Positions 1 to 7,252 of a DNA stretch of 16,093 bases are shown piece after piece. Within the stretch, counting starts at the first letter, position 1. Every line of letters starts with the position of its first letter. Origin of the DNA: Mageeibacillus sp. UBA3708 (lineage in GTDB: Bacteria; Bacillota; Clostridia; Saccharofermentanales; Saccharofermentanaceae); the NCBI GenBank assembly GCA_002371375.1, contig DFIB01000229.1:1-16093 (forward strand). The letters run 5' to 3'. The position numbers were made by a program, and so were the translations under genes. The notes under the pieces are model-generated. The model did no database searches, had not been told where the DNA came from, and was given only the letters and a program-made list of their open reading frames with translations.

Positions 1-25
1 GGTTCGAGTCCTACTTGAGGAGCCA
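1..25 (+). tRNA. 3' end of a tRNA gene, probably tRNA-Asn (cut by the window edge)
   Basis: Only the T-arm and acceptor end are present. The T-loop TTCGAGT (3-9) is followed by the 3' T-stem strand CCTAC (10-14), the acceptor strand TTGAGGA (15-21), discriminator G22 and an encoded CCA (23-25). The acceptor strand implies a 5' end of TCCTCAA. A TCCTC start with discriminator G is typical of bacterial tRNA-Asn, and the end resembles the known E. coli tRNA-Asn end (GAGGAGCCA). The anticodon lies outside the window, so the amino acid is an inference; that this is a tRNA is close to certain. Confidence 0.85.
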
Positions 26-29
26 AAAG

Positions 30-63
30 CGTGATCTGTTGTTATAACAGGTCACGTTTTTTT
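30..63 (+). terminator. Intrinsic terminator of the tRNA transcript
   Basis: An 11-bp stem pairs 30-40 (CGTGATCTGTT) with 46-56 (AACAGGTCACG). It has one T-G wobble and a 5-base loop, and is followed by seven T residues (57-63). It starts four bases after the tRNA CCA end, so the tRNA appears to be the last gene of its transcript. Confidence 0.93.
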
Positions 64-223
64 ATTGGTTATTTGGTTTTTGCAAAATGTAGATACATTG
101 AAGTCGTAAGTTGATTATTCGACAGGTGGCCTGATCGACCCTCAAACATGAGAACGGATGTATCTATATTCCTGTACTGTAATGTTCGTTTTTCAGCAAA
201 CATGTTCCGGTAAAGCAGGATTC

Positions 224-302
224 ATTCACATAGTTACTGCGCACGCAGACTAAATGTTCCACTAAATTGATTCAGATTCACAAGTTTACTGCGTACGCAG
301 CC
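224..302. repeat. Imperfect tandem repeat with CTGCG-NN-CGCAG palindromic core (two copies)
   Basis: Copy 1 (224-250) and copy 2 (276-302) share the pattern ATTCACA-AG-TTACTGCG-N-ACGCAG-N-C with a period of about 52 bases. The core of copy 2, CTGCGTACGCAG (289-300), is a perfect 12-base palindrome. Copy 1 has CTGCGCACGCAG, with the same five-base arms around CA. Two palindromes at a fixed period in a non-coding region could be protein-binding sites or part of an intergenic repeat family. No function can be assigned from the sequence. Confidence 0.6.
241..260 (+). repeat. 20-base repeat, left copy (inverted relative to 16074-16093)
   Basis: The 20 bases starting GCACGCAGAC and ending AATGTTCC are an exact reverse complement of the last 20 bases of the window. 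The left copy begins inside the palindromic core of the tandem repeat at 224-250. It lies in the spacer after the tRNA terminator. Confidence 0.85.
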
Positions 303-379
303 AATTAAAAGAAAAGATAATCTTTACAAAACAGGTAAAAATCTTTACGTGGCATTCGCACTTTCATTTTAACCAGCCT

Positions 380-415
380 ATTAAACAGCCCCCGAAGTTT
401 TCGCTCCGGGGGCTG
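380..415 (-). terminator. Intrinsic terminator of the secreted-protein gene
   Basis: A 9-bp GC-rich stem pairs 386-394 (CAGCCCCCG) with 407-415 (CGGGGGCTG) around a 12-base loop. On the minus strand it is followed by TTTAAT, a short U-tract. It lies 25 bases after the stop codon of the gene that ends at 440, so it fits as that gene's terminator. No comparable T-run follows on the plus strand. Confidence 0.8.
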
Positions 416-439
416 AATCAATAATCCTTTAAATACTTA

Positions 440-3400
440 TCAAGTATTACTTGACTTATAAGCCTCAGCAGCCTCATAGTATCTGTACAATGCTGTTACT
501 ATCGGCTCCAGTTCCGGATGAGCTCCATCCAGCGCGTTCTTGCAATAGTTAAGAACACTGTATTCAATATCGAATGAGGCGCCTTCGCAAGTCACAGTCA
601 GTTTGATCGTTTTATCCAGATCCTCAGCTCTGATGCCTCTGATCCTTGCGATCTGATATTTTCCGCTTTCGACAGGATCAACAGTATAACCGCCGTCACA
701 ACTGAATGTAAGATCCTTATCGCTCGTAAAGTAAAGTGACAATGTTGTCTCGGACTTCAGAGAAACTGATGCTCCGTCAAAGGAGACACCTTCCGGCAGA
801 GCCGGAATGACAGATGCCGGTGCATTGATATCTGAAGATTTTATTGATTTAACAACTTTTTCTATGGCAGTCATATATTCTGTTTCATTTGCGGGATCAT
901 CCGTATTAACACCGAAATAATCCTGTGCCGCGGTACCGTAGTTCAGCATCGCCTTAACAAGAGGGGCGGCCTTGCCGTACTCAGCACTCTGATCAGCATG
1001 AGCAAGAATATATTCCGCATAATCCTTAACCGAATATGTGTATACAGCGCTTGCAGTATTCTCTCCGTTGTAGAGCTGAGCTGTAATTGCTGCAGTCATC
1101 TCTTTGGCTGCAACGCGGCACTTGAAAACGTAGTAGGTAACACCGCCGATCGTTTTTGTTGAATCATCAGTAAGGTATACCTTCTGTGTCTGATATTCTG
1201 CACCTGCACCGGATACATTGAATAACATATACGTGTTATCATCGATCAGATCACCGGCAATCTCCATATAGAAATTGACACCGATATCTCCGTCAAGGCT
1301 GAGCTTATATCCTTTAAGCGCCGCAGAATAATCGTAGTGAGCAGTGAGAGTGATATTATCCTTGATAGTGACCGTATCACCTGCAGACTTGATCTCAGTT
1401 CCGTCGTCTACCGTCCATCCTGAGAATACTTTTCCATCAGGAGCGGTAAATCCGCAGTCAGGCAATACATAATCGGTGTCATAAGGAACTGAGACATATT
1501 CCATGTCTCCTGCGGCGCTGTCATCGCCTTTAGCAAATGTAACCATGTATTCAAAAGGCTCAAATTCTGCCGAGACATTCACGCTCATATCCGGCATGAC
1601 AAAAGTGAAATGATTATCGTCAACCATAGTAAGGTCGATCCTCGTTCCGTCCGTCGCCTTGCAGTGGAGCTGATCAAGATAGTATCCGTGATCCTGCACC
1701 GCAGTGATCGTGACGGTCTCTCCGGCTTCTGCTTCTGCCTTATCCGAGGTAACGGTTCCGTTCTCAACTTCTCCAATTGTTATATAATTAGGAGCTTTTG
1801 TGAATTCCGCAGATACGTTCATCTTGCCGGCGGGCATCCGGAAGGAATACCTTCCATCTTCACCGGGTGATAATTTCTCATAGTAGTTGTCGTAGCCGTC
1901 AGTGGTATATACGTCTCCTGATATAGTGACTGAATCGACCTGATAGCCATCATCGGGCTGCGGAGAAACAACTACCCACTCACCCTCTGTTGCCATATTC
2001 TTATCGGCCGTGACAGTGCCATTTGTCATGCCAATGCTTTTGATCGTTACGTAATATGCTTTATCGTACATCGCACCGATCGTTATGTCACTGTTAACAG
2101 TAACAGCGTCACCGGGAGCATAGGACTGACCGTTGTACCGCCATTCGGAGAACCTGTTGGTAAAATTGAAGTAATCGTAATCATTTCCTTCGGGGAGAAC
2201 GAAATCAGAACCTGCCGCAACGGTGTAAGTACTTTCAAAAGCGGTATTGTCTTCACTCAAAGTTACGGTGCATGACGGCCTTTTCCAACCGCAGATGCAG
2301 TCGTTCCCCGAATGACTCTCTGTAGCTTCGTAGCCGCAGTATTTGCATTTATATTTGTGCATATCTCCGACGATTGTATAAGACAGACCGCTGTTGCCGT
2401 TATGGTCTTTGTGGTCGCATTTGGTGATATGAAGAACTGACTTGGTGTGGCACTTTTTGGAGCGGTCTGATGCGCTTGCCGTTTTGGTCTCTTTGGGGTC
2501 ATCATTCATATACTTGTCGAACTCGGTATAGACGACGCGCATATATTTACCCGTTGTATTATTGTTCGGGTGGATATATACCGAGCCATCCTTACTGTCA
2601 CAATGGCCGCGGCCGATCGCGTGATTAGAGGTGCTCTCATTATCGCCATTATCATTATAGCAAACCGCAGTTATGGTGATGTCTCCGCCGCCGATATAAA
2701 CGTCATTCCCCTCGCCGCCGGCCTTGGAATTCTCAAAACCGCCGCCTATACCTGCTCCGCCGACGCCGCTGTAAACATTCAAATTGCCGCCTGTGATATA
2801 GACTTTGCCTGTCATATTGCCGCCCCAGCCGGCTCCTATTCCCGCACCTTTGTAGCCACGGTATTCTTTAACATATGTATATTGAATATAATCGTGTTCA
2901 CGTACCAGCTCCGAAGGGAGGGCGTAAACAAAGATCACACTTTGAGCGGTGCAGTCGATACGGATAGTTCCTTTCATATCGCTTTTATGAGTAAACCAGC
3001 TTCCGTCCATGGAACCCGCACCGATACCTGCGGCGCCCTCACCTGCCTCTGCTGTCAGCGTTACGGTACCGCTGATACTGATATCTCCGCTCATGTGCTC
3101 GTTAAAGCCGCCGCCGATGCCTGCAGCGCCGCTGCCGGCTGTTGCAGTGATTTTGCCGCCCATGATATTGATACCGCCGCCGTCTTCTGCCTTGCGCAGG
3201 TTGCCGCCGCCTTCTCCTGCGCCGATACCGGCACCGTGATTGCCGCCTGTTGCAGTGATCTCTCCGCCGTAGATGAAGATACCGAGCGTTCCTTCCTCAT
3301 CACCGCCGCCGATGCCTGCACCGAGCTTTTTGCTCTTGGCGGTGATATTTCCACTGTAGATGTATGTGTGCGCGCCCGGCTGCTCGTTGCCGCCGCCGAT

Positions 3401-4210
3401 GCCAGCACCTTCATTGCCTCCAGTGGCGTTGACGGTGCCGTCGTAGATCCTGATAGATGTTGTGCCGTCGGGATCCTTGCCCTCATCTCCGCCGCCGATG
3501 CCTGCAGCGTAAGTGCCTCCCGTGGCTGTGACGTTCGTGCCATGGATGGTGATATTGCCGTTGGTCTCGTTCCTGTCTCCGCCGATGCCTGCTGCGTACT
3601 TCTTGCCGTTGGCGACGATCTTGCCGCTGCCGAAAATGTTCAGCGAAGCATACTGATTATTCTTGTTATAACCGCAGCCGAGGCCCTGACTGCAGGTGAG
3701 GGTCACTCCTTTATCTACGATGAGGTTGACGGTCGCGCCTTTGGCGACATACACATAATCGCTTATTGCCGTGTCTGACGTTACGACATAATCACCGCTT
3801 GTCAGACCATCCGGATAGCTGTTCATAATATCGGATGTTACGACCGTATAATCGTATGTTGACTTCAGGGTTTGTGTGTGAGTTTTGGTATTCTCATTCC
3901 ATCCGTATTCTGTATAGCTGACAGAAGCAGGAGCATTCATGGTATCAGCTTCCATGACTTGTGATTGCTCCTCTTCATCTTCCGGCTGCTGCGTATCCTG
4001 AGGAGGTTCCTGAATATCCTCAGAAGTGTCGTCAGGAGCATTTGTATCGTCTGCTTCCGGAAGTGTGCTTTGTTCATCTTCCTGAGATTCGGCAATAACC
4101 TGCTCAGGATCTGACGGTCCTTCAGTCTCATTTGCAAGGACTGTAACCGGCAGACTTCCGATGATCATCGTAAATGACAGTATCAGTGCAAGGATCTTTT
4201 TGTTCTTCAT
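440..4210 (-). CDS. Large secreted multidomain protein: glycine-rich beta-helix-like repeats plus InlB-type repeats
   Basis: This 1256-residue protein has a signal peptide (basic KNKK start, hydrophobic core 6-20, likely cleavage after VLA at 26) and a mature acidic, Pro/Gln-rich linker (about 27-90). Residues about 160-540 form a glycine-rich repeat region with nine [AG]AGIG[GA] units, alternating with beta-strand segments such as INIMGGKITATAG. This fits a right-handed beta-helix. A Cys/His patch follows (587-647, including C622-x2-C625 and C638-x-C640). Four InlB/Listeria-Bacteroides-like repeats lie at about 648-716, 719-803, 808-884 and 888-958. Residues about 966-1256 start with GYKLSLDGDIGVNFYMEI, an unassigned module that I recall from other secreted Clostridia proteins. 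No LPXTG motif, C-terminal membrane anchor or enzymatic motif is visible, so a secreted adhesin or carbohydrate-interacting role is only inferred. The ATG at 4210 has GGAGG nine bases upstream. The gene lies downstream of the ABC operon on the same strand but has its own promoter and terminator. Confidence 0.9.
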   Translation of the reverse strand: MKNKKILALILSFTMIIGSLPVTVLANETEGPSDPEQVIAESQEDEQSTLPEADDTNAPDDTSEDIQEPPQDTQQPEDEEEQSQVMEADTMNAPASVSYTEYGWNENTKTHTQTLKSTYDYTVVTSDIMNSYPDGLTSGDYVVTSDTAISDYVYVAKGATVNLIVDKGVTLTCSQGLGCGYNKNNQYASLNIFGSGKIVANGKKYAAGIGGDRNETNGNITIHGTNVTATGGTYAAGIGGGDEGKDPDGTTSIRIYDGTVNATGGNEGAGIGGGNEQPGAHTYIYSGNITAKSKKLGAGIGGGDEEGTLGIFIYGGEITATGGNHGAGIGAGEGGGNLRKAEDGGGINIMGGKITATAGSGAAGIGGGFNEHMSGDISISGTVTLTAEAGEGAAGIGAGSMDGSWFTHKSDMKGTIRIDCTAQSVIFVYALPSELVREHDYIQYTYVKEYRGYKGAGIGAGWGGNMTGKVYITGGNLNVYSGVGGAGIGGGFENSKAGGEGNDVYIGGGDITITAVCYNDNGDNESTSNHAIGRGHCDSKDGSVYIHPNNNTTGKYMRVVYTEFDKYMNDDPKETKTASASDRSKKCHTKSVLHITKCDHKDHNGNSGLSYTIVGDMHKYKCKYCGYEATESHSGNDCICGWKRPSCTVTLSEDNTAFESTYTVAAGSDFVLPEGNDYDYFNFTNRFSEWRYNGQSYAPGDAVTVNSDITIGAMYDKAYYVTIKSIGMTNGTVTADKNMATEGEWVVVSPQPDDGYQVDSVTISGDVYTTDGYDNYYEKLSPGEDGRYSFRMPAGKMNVSAEFTKAPNYITIGEVENGTVTSDKAEAEAGETVTITAVQDHGYYLDQLHCKATDGTRIDLTMVDDNHFTFVMPDMSVNVSAEFEPFEYMVTFAKGDDSAAGDMEYVSVPYDTDYVLPDCGFTAPDGKVFSGWTVDDGTEIKSAGDTVTIKDNITLTAHYDYSAALKGYKLSLDGDIGVNFYMEIAGDLIDDNTYMLFNVSGAGAEYQTQKVYLTDDSTKTIGGVTYYVFKCRVAAKEMTAAITAQLYNGENTASAVYTYSVKDYAEYILAHADQSAEYGKAAPLVKAMLNYGTAAQDYFGVNTDDPANETEYMTAIEKVVKSIKSSDINAPASVIPALPEGVSFDGASVSLKSETTLSLYFTSDKDLTFSCDGGYTVDPVESGKYQIARIRGIRAEDLDKTIKLTVTCEGASFDIEYSVLNYCKNALDGAHPELEPIVTALYRYYEAAEAYKSSNT
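2603..3595 (-). repeat. Coding repeats: nine [AG]AGIG[GA] units in the secreted protein
   Basis: Units fall at residues of about 206, 235, 268, 297, 326, 362, 393, 455 and 485, with a degenerate AIGRG at 531. Most spacings are 29-36 residues, and one longer insert (about 400-450) separates units seven and eight. The consensus is A/G-A-G-I-G-G-G-D/N-E, followed by a strand ending in I-x-G-G-x-I-T-A-T. In the DNA this appears as recurring GCCGCCGATGCCTGC-like words. Regular strand-turn units of this length are expected for a solenoid fold; the fold itself is inferred. Confidence 0.85.
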
Positions 4211-4264
4211 ACGGCAAAACCTCCATCAAAAGAGCTCCCAATACATGAGGGCGGTCGTAAGATT

Positions 4265-4273
4265 ATTATAACA
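4265..4273 (-). promoter_or_regulatory. Extended -10 promoter candidate for the secreted-protein gene
   Basis: On the minus strand, 4273 to 4265 reads TGTTATAAT, a perfect extended -10 element (TGnTATAAT). No good -35 hexamer is present 17 bases upstream (TAAATT), which is tolerable for extended -10 promoters. It sits in the 80-base gap between the ABC operon stop and the ATG at 4210, giving a leader of about 50 bases. No clear terminator for the ABC operon is seen in this gap, so read-through is also possible. Confidence 0.55.
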
Positions 4274-4290
4274 CACGTATATAATAAAAT

Positions 4291-6513
4291 TTATTTCTTA
4301 ACGGAAGACTTCTTCCTATATATCAACACAACGGCAACTATCGCTATAACAGTTACTGCAGTAACTGCCAGCCCGCCCTCGGGACCGAATGTGCCGCCGG
4401 TGATAAGGTCAGATGCATTTTCGCCGAGAGAGGTGTGGATTACGGATACATTTCCTGTATTGCCGGACACCTCGAGCCCGAAGATATTGCCCTGCGTGAA
4501 GTTCCAAAATGTGTGCGCAGCGCACACAATCCAGATGTTGCCCCCATAGTAGGCGATAAGAGCATAGAGCACTGATATCAGGATAAGATTGATAAATGCT
4601 ATCACGCCAAATCCCGGGTTCATTCCGTGGAATAAGCAGAACAGCAGGGAAGATACTGCAACTGCGGGGACAAAGCCGTATCTGGCGGCAAGGCGCGGTA
4701 TCATGTAACCGCGGAACATTATCTCTTCGCATGCGCCCTGGAAGAGCCACATGAAGATATAAGAGAAGAACAACGGAAGTGAAGATGTATTAATTCCGAA
4801 CCCTGTGACCATGATCTGCCCTGTCGCCAGGAGGATAGCGAACACAGATGCGATCATGGCAGTGCCAGTGATGATACCTGTGATATATCTCCTTATGATG
4901 TGTTCTTTGGCAAAGCCCAATCCCGATTTCAGACTTGTGCGCTCAAACAGGCGCACTCTGAGACAGTAATATATGTCGATCAACACGTAGCCCATTCCCA
5001 TGGATATGAGAAATGCAGGTGTACTCATCAGCACGCCTATGATCTTTGCGCCTGATGACAGAACATCGGATACGTTTTTGACTGATTTGAGGCTGTACAT
5101 TACCTGCGTGAGGTATTCACCGTCTGTCATGAGAAGAGGAGGGATAAGAGCAATAAGCTGGAAGAGTGACAGGAGCATCAGAGGCCTTAATACCTGGCTG
5201 ATGCTGAAGCTGACATGGTTCATACGGCTGCGCGGTTTATATCCGTATACAGATATGCGGGTCTTGAGCCTTAACTCCCTGCCTGAGGCACGCTTTGCAT
5301 CCTTACGGGCCTTGATAAGCTCTCTGTCGCTTACAGACATGACTGATACGGTGAAGCGTTCACTGCCCAGAAGCCTTACCGAGACATAGACCGCCAGTAA
5401 CGCCAGAAGGAGCGTAAGTACTGAACTGACCAGCGCGGGCAGGAATGATACGCCTTCAGTCAGAGCCAGGGCGATGCCGAGATATTGACCGTAGAGAGGC
5501 ATGTATTCGTAGATGCCGAAGTATTCCTCCGGATTCTGCATGCATGTGATACACAGGACAATGAATATCAGAAATACGGGAAGGAAAGCCGTCTGGGCTG
5601 ATATGACATTGCTGCTCATGACTGAGATGAGGATAACGACGGACGCCACGAAGAAGGCAAGAACCGTCATCATGAGGACTGACGGGAGAGCTCCCGCACG
5701 GTACGGAGATATAAACAGGAGAGGAACAGACACGATAAGTACAGGTATCATAGATGATATCCAGACGCCGGTGACGTTGCCGAGGATAATTGAAGTCCTT
5801 GATACCGGCGTCATAAGGATCGCAGCGAATGTGTTCTGCTCTTTGGCACCTGCGACTATGTTGGTTCCCTTGCTCATTGAGGTGTAAAGCACGATGATAA
5901 AGAAGACGAGTGGTATCAGCATGAACGCGAGGACTTTGATCACGGGATCGGTCTCATCGCTGTCGGGAGGCATAACGGCATCCTCTTCAATGACAATGGC
6001 ATCGGAAGACTCGTCGACTCCGGTGTTCTGCGTAATGTAATCCGAATAACCGTTCAGGATATATGACCTGACATTCTCTTTCCAGGCGTAGTTGCCAAGG
6101 TCCTTGGCAGGGTAGAAGGTAAGAACGTCCCTGTCTTTGTCGAAGACGATCGTAAGTTTGGAATTGTATTCATCCATGACTGAGGCAAAATGAGCGACAT
6201 CGAAGACGTATTCATGCTCTGTCCAGACGAACTGCGCAAACTCTTCCTGTTGTTTTGCCTTGTCACGTGCATTAATATCATCTATGTATTCCTTGAACTT
6301 CTGAGGCGCGTTGACACATATGACAGTAGGAACAGGGTCAAATCTGTGCCACCACCATGAGAATGAGCTGAACCATGCCCCCAGTATGAGGCTGAAGACA
6401 ATAACTCCGGACAGGAGAAGTGCCACTCCCACCGGAAGTGATGCCGTTGCCCCGCCTGACCCGTTCTTGCGGAAAGCGTTGCGTACCAGTGCTTTGAACG
6501 CCTTACCTCGCAT
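4291..6513 (-). CDS. ABC-2 type permease fused to a CPBP (Abi/CAAX-like) intramembrane protease
   Basis: The 740-residue membrane protein starts at the ATG at 6513, chosen because GGAAGGGG lies about seven bases upstream; an in-frame TTG at 6552 lacks that support. Residues 1-380 are an ABC-2 permease: TM1 about 26-50, a large hydrophilic extracytoplasmic domain about 55-190, then several TM helices and the cytoplasmic AKEQNTFAAILMTPVSR segment (223-239). After a basic cytoplasmic linker (about 383-435) comes a second membrane block with the CPBP motifs: E596-E597-x3-R601, F625-x3-H629 and H667-x3-N671. These Glu and His residues are the expected catalytic or metal-binding set, so the protease half looks active. 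A C-terminal TM helix (about 713-733) and a KKSSVKK tail follow. The start overlaps the ATPase stop by 11 bases, indicating translational coupling. CPBP proteins act in CAAX-type processing or peptide self-immunity, but the substrate here is unknown. Confidence 0.92.
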   Translation of the reverse strand: MRGKAFKALVRNAFRKNGSGGATASLPVGVALLLSGVIVFSLILGAWFSSFSWWWHRFDPVPTVICVNAPQKFKEYIDDINARDKAKQQEEFAQFVWTEHEYVFDVAHFASVMDEYNSKLTIVFDKDRDVLTFYPAKDLGNYAWKENVRSYILNGYSDYITQNTGVDESSDAIVIEEDAVMPPDSDETDPVIKVLAFMLIPLVFFIIVLYTSMSKGTNIVAGAKEQNTFAAILMTPVSRTSIILGNVTGVWISSMIPVLIVSVPLLFISPYRAGALPSVLMMTVLAFFVASVVILISVMSSNVISAQTAFLPVFLIFIVLCITCMQNPEEYFGIYEYMPLYGQYLGIALALTEGVSFLPALVSSVLTLLLALLAVYVSVRLLGSERFTVSVMSVSDRELIKARKDAKRASGRELRLKTRISVYGYKPRSRMNHVSFSISQVLRPLMLLSLFQLIALIPPLLMTDGEYLTQVMYSLKSVKNVSDVLSSGAKIIGVLMSTPAFLISMGMGYVLIDIYYCLRVRLFERTSLKSGLGFAKEHIIRRYITGIITGTAMIASVFAILLATGQIMVTGFGINTSSLPLFFSYIFMWLFQGACEEIMFRGYMIPRLAARYGFVPAVAVSSLLFCLFHGMNPGFGVIAFINLILISVLYALIAYYGGNIWIVCAAHTFWNFTQGNIFGLEVSGNTGNVSVIHTSLGENASDLITGGTFGPEGGLAVTAVTVIAIVAVVLIYRKKSSVKK

Positions 6514-7252
6514 TTGCCGCCCCTTCCTTGTGATTTGCTTCATAAAGCGCAAAGAAAGCCTCTTCGAATGTATCTTTGCCTGTCAGTCTGCAGAGTTCTT
6601 CAGCAGATCCCGATGCCACGATCGCCCCGTCAACCAGAACGCCGATCTCGTCACAGAGACTCTCCGCAAGCGAGAAAATATGAGTGGACATTATTATGGT
6701 CCTGCCTTCTTTGGCAAGCTCCCTAAGATAATCCGTAACCTGCTTCGATGTCAGGATGTCAAGGCCGTTCGTCGGCTCGTCGAAAATGATGACGGGCGGC
6801 TCGTGTATAAGCGATATGCAGATCGATATCTTCTGCTTCATTCCCGTTGACAGCTCAACGATCCTCTTATCCGCGAAAGGCGTGATCCCGAACCTGTCAA
6901 AATCCCTGGCCTTGCGCTCGCAGATTCCTTCCTCCGGGAGATCATAAAGCGCCGCAAAGAAATCATAAAGTTTATTCGGCGTTGATAGCGGATCGAGCTT
7001 GACCTCGGTCGTAAGGAATCCGATCTGACGGTGTATTCCGATGGGATCTTCAGATACATCCTTCCCGCATATCCTGATGCTGCCTTCCGTAGGTTTAAGA
7101 AGGGTGGCCATCATCTGCATGAGCGTTGTCTTGCCGGCGCCGTTGGGCCCCAGAAGACCGTAGATGATGCCCGGCTTGACCGTAAATGATACGCCCTTGA
7201 CGATCATAGTCTCAGTTGAATATCTTTTTTTGACGTTTATTACTTCGATCAT
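6503..7252 (-). CDS. ABC transporter ATP-binding protein (NatA-like)
   Basis: This 249-residue nucleotide-binding subunit powers the flanking ABC-2 permeases. Visible motifs are the A-loop Tyr11, Walker A GPNGAGKTT (35-43), signature LSTGMKQK (134-141; ST replaces the usual SG), Walker B IIFDEP (155-160), the D-loop around D165 and switch His191. The Q-loop position reads GFLTTE instead of a Gln, a substitution I associate with NatA-type export ATPases. The ATG at 7252 is preceded by GGAGGT at about five bases, so it is preferred to the in-frame GTG at 7279. The gene overlaps the upstream permease end by 41 bases and the downstream permease-protease start by 11 bases. Class and role are secure; the exported substrate is not known. 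Confidence 0.93.
   Translation of the reverse strand: MIEVINVKKRYSTETMIVKGVSFTVKPGIIYGLLGPNGAGKTTLMQMMATLLKPTEGSIRICGKDVSEDPIGIHRQIGFLTTEVKLDPLSTPNKLYDFFAALYDLPEEGICERKARDFDRFGITPFADKRIVELSTGMKQKISICISLIHEPPVIIFDEPTNGLDILTSKQVTDYLRELAKEGRTIIMSTHIFSLAESLCDEIGVLVDGAIVASGSAEELCRLTGKDTFEEAFFALYEANHKEGAANAR

Larger units (their letters stand above)
64..385. other. Non-coding intergenic region with several short repeats
   Basis: No convincing gene is seen between the tRNA terminator and the terminator of the secreted-protein gene. The stretch is AT-rich and holds: a 9-base inverted repeat TAGATACAT (90-98) / ATGTATCTA (158-166); the tandem repeat with palindromic core at 224-302; the window-flanking word at 241-260; and a direct repeat AATCTTTAC at 319-327 and 340-348, spaced 21 bases (about two helical turns). 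ATGTTC also recurs at 182-187, 202-207 and 254-259. No promoter with both hexamers was found. Confidence 0.6.

Noticed and set aside
319..348. Direct repeat AATCTTTAC with 21-base period as a regulatory site
   Set aside because: It is AT-rich and short, lies between the 3' ends of two transcripts and has no gene start nearby to regulate, so it was kept only as a note in the intergenic entry.
2690..3600. Recurring GCCGCCGATGCCTGC-like words resembling a repeat array or CRISPR
   Set aside because: The spacing is irregular and all copies are in frame, encoding the AGIGGG units of one protein. Spacers are not of uniform length.
2570..3778. A 402-codon open frame on the plus strand, opposite the secreted-protein gene
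   Set aside because: It is a shadow of the glycine-rich repeats on the minus strand. It has no SD and no recognisable domain, and its Ala/Cys/Asp-rich composition follows from the reverse complement of Gly-Ile codons.
4510..4528. 19-base near-perfect palindrome TGTGTGCGC-A-GCGCACACA inside the permease-protease gene
   Set aside because: It falls on codons for the conserved CPBP third motif region (V-C-A-A-H) and has no T-run, so it is most likely a by-product of coding sequence.
5000..5389. Plus-strand open frame opposite the permease-protease gene
   Set aside because: No SD or domain, and it is fully covered by a well-supported membrane protein gene on the other strand.
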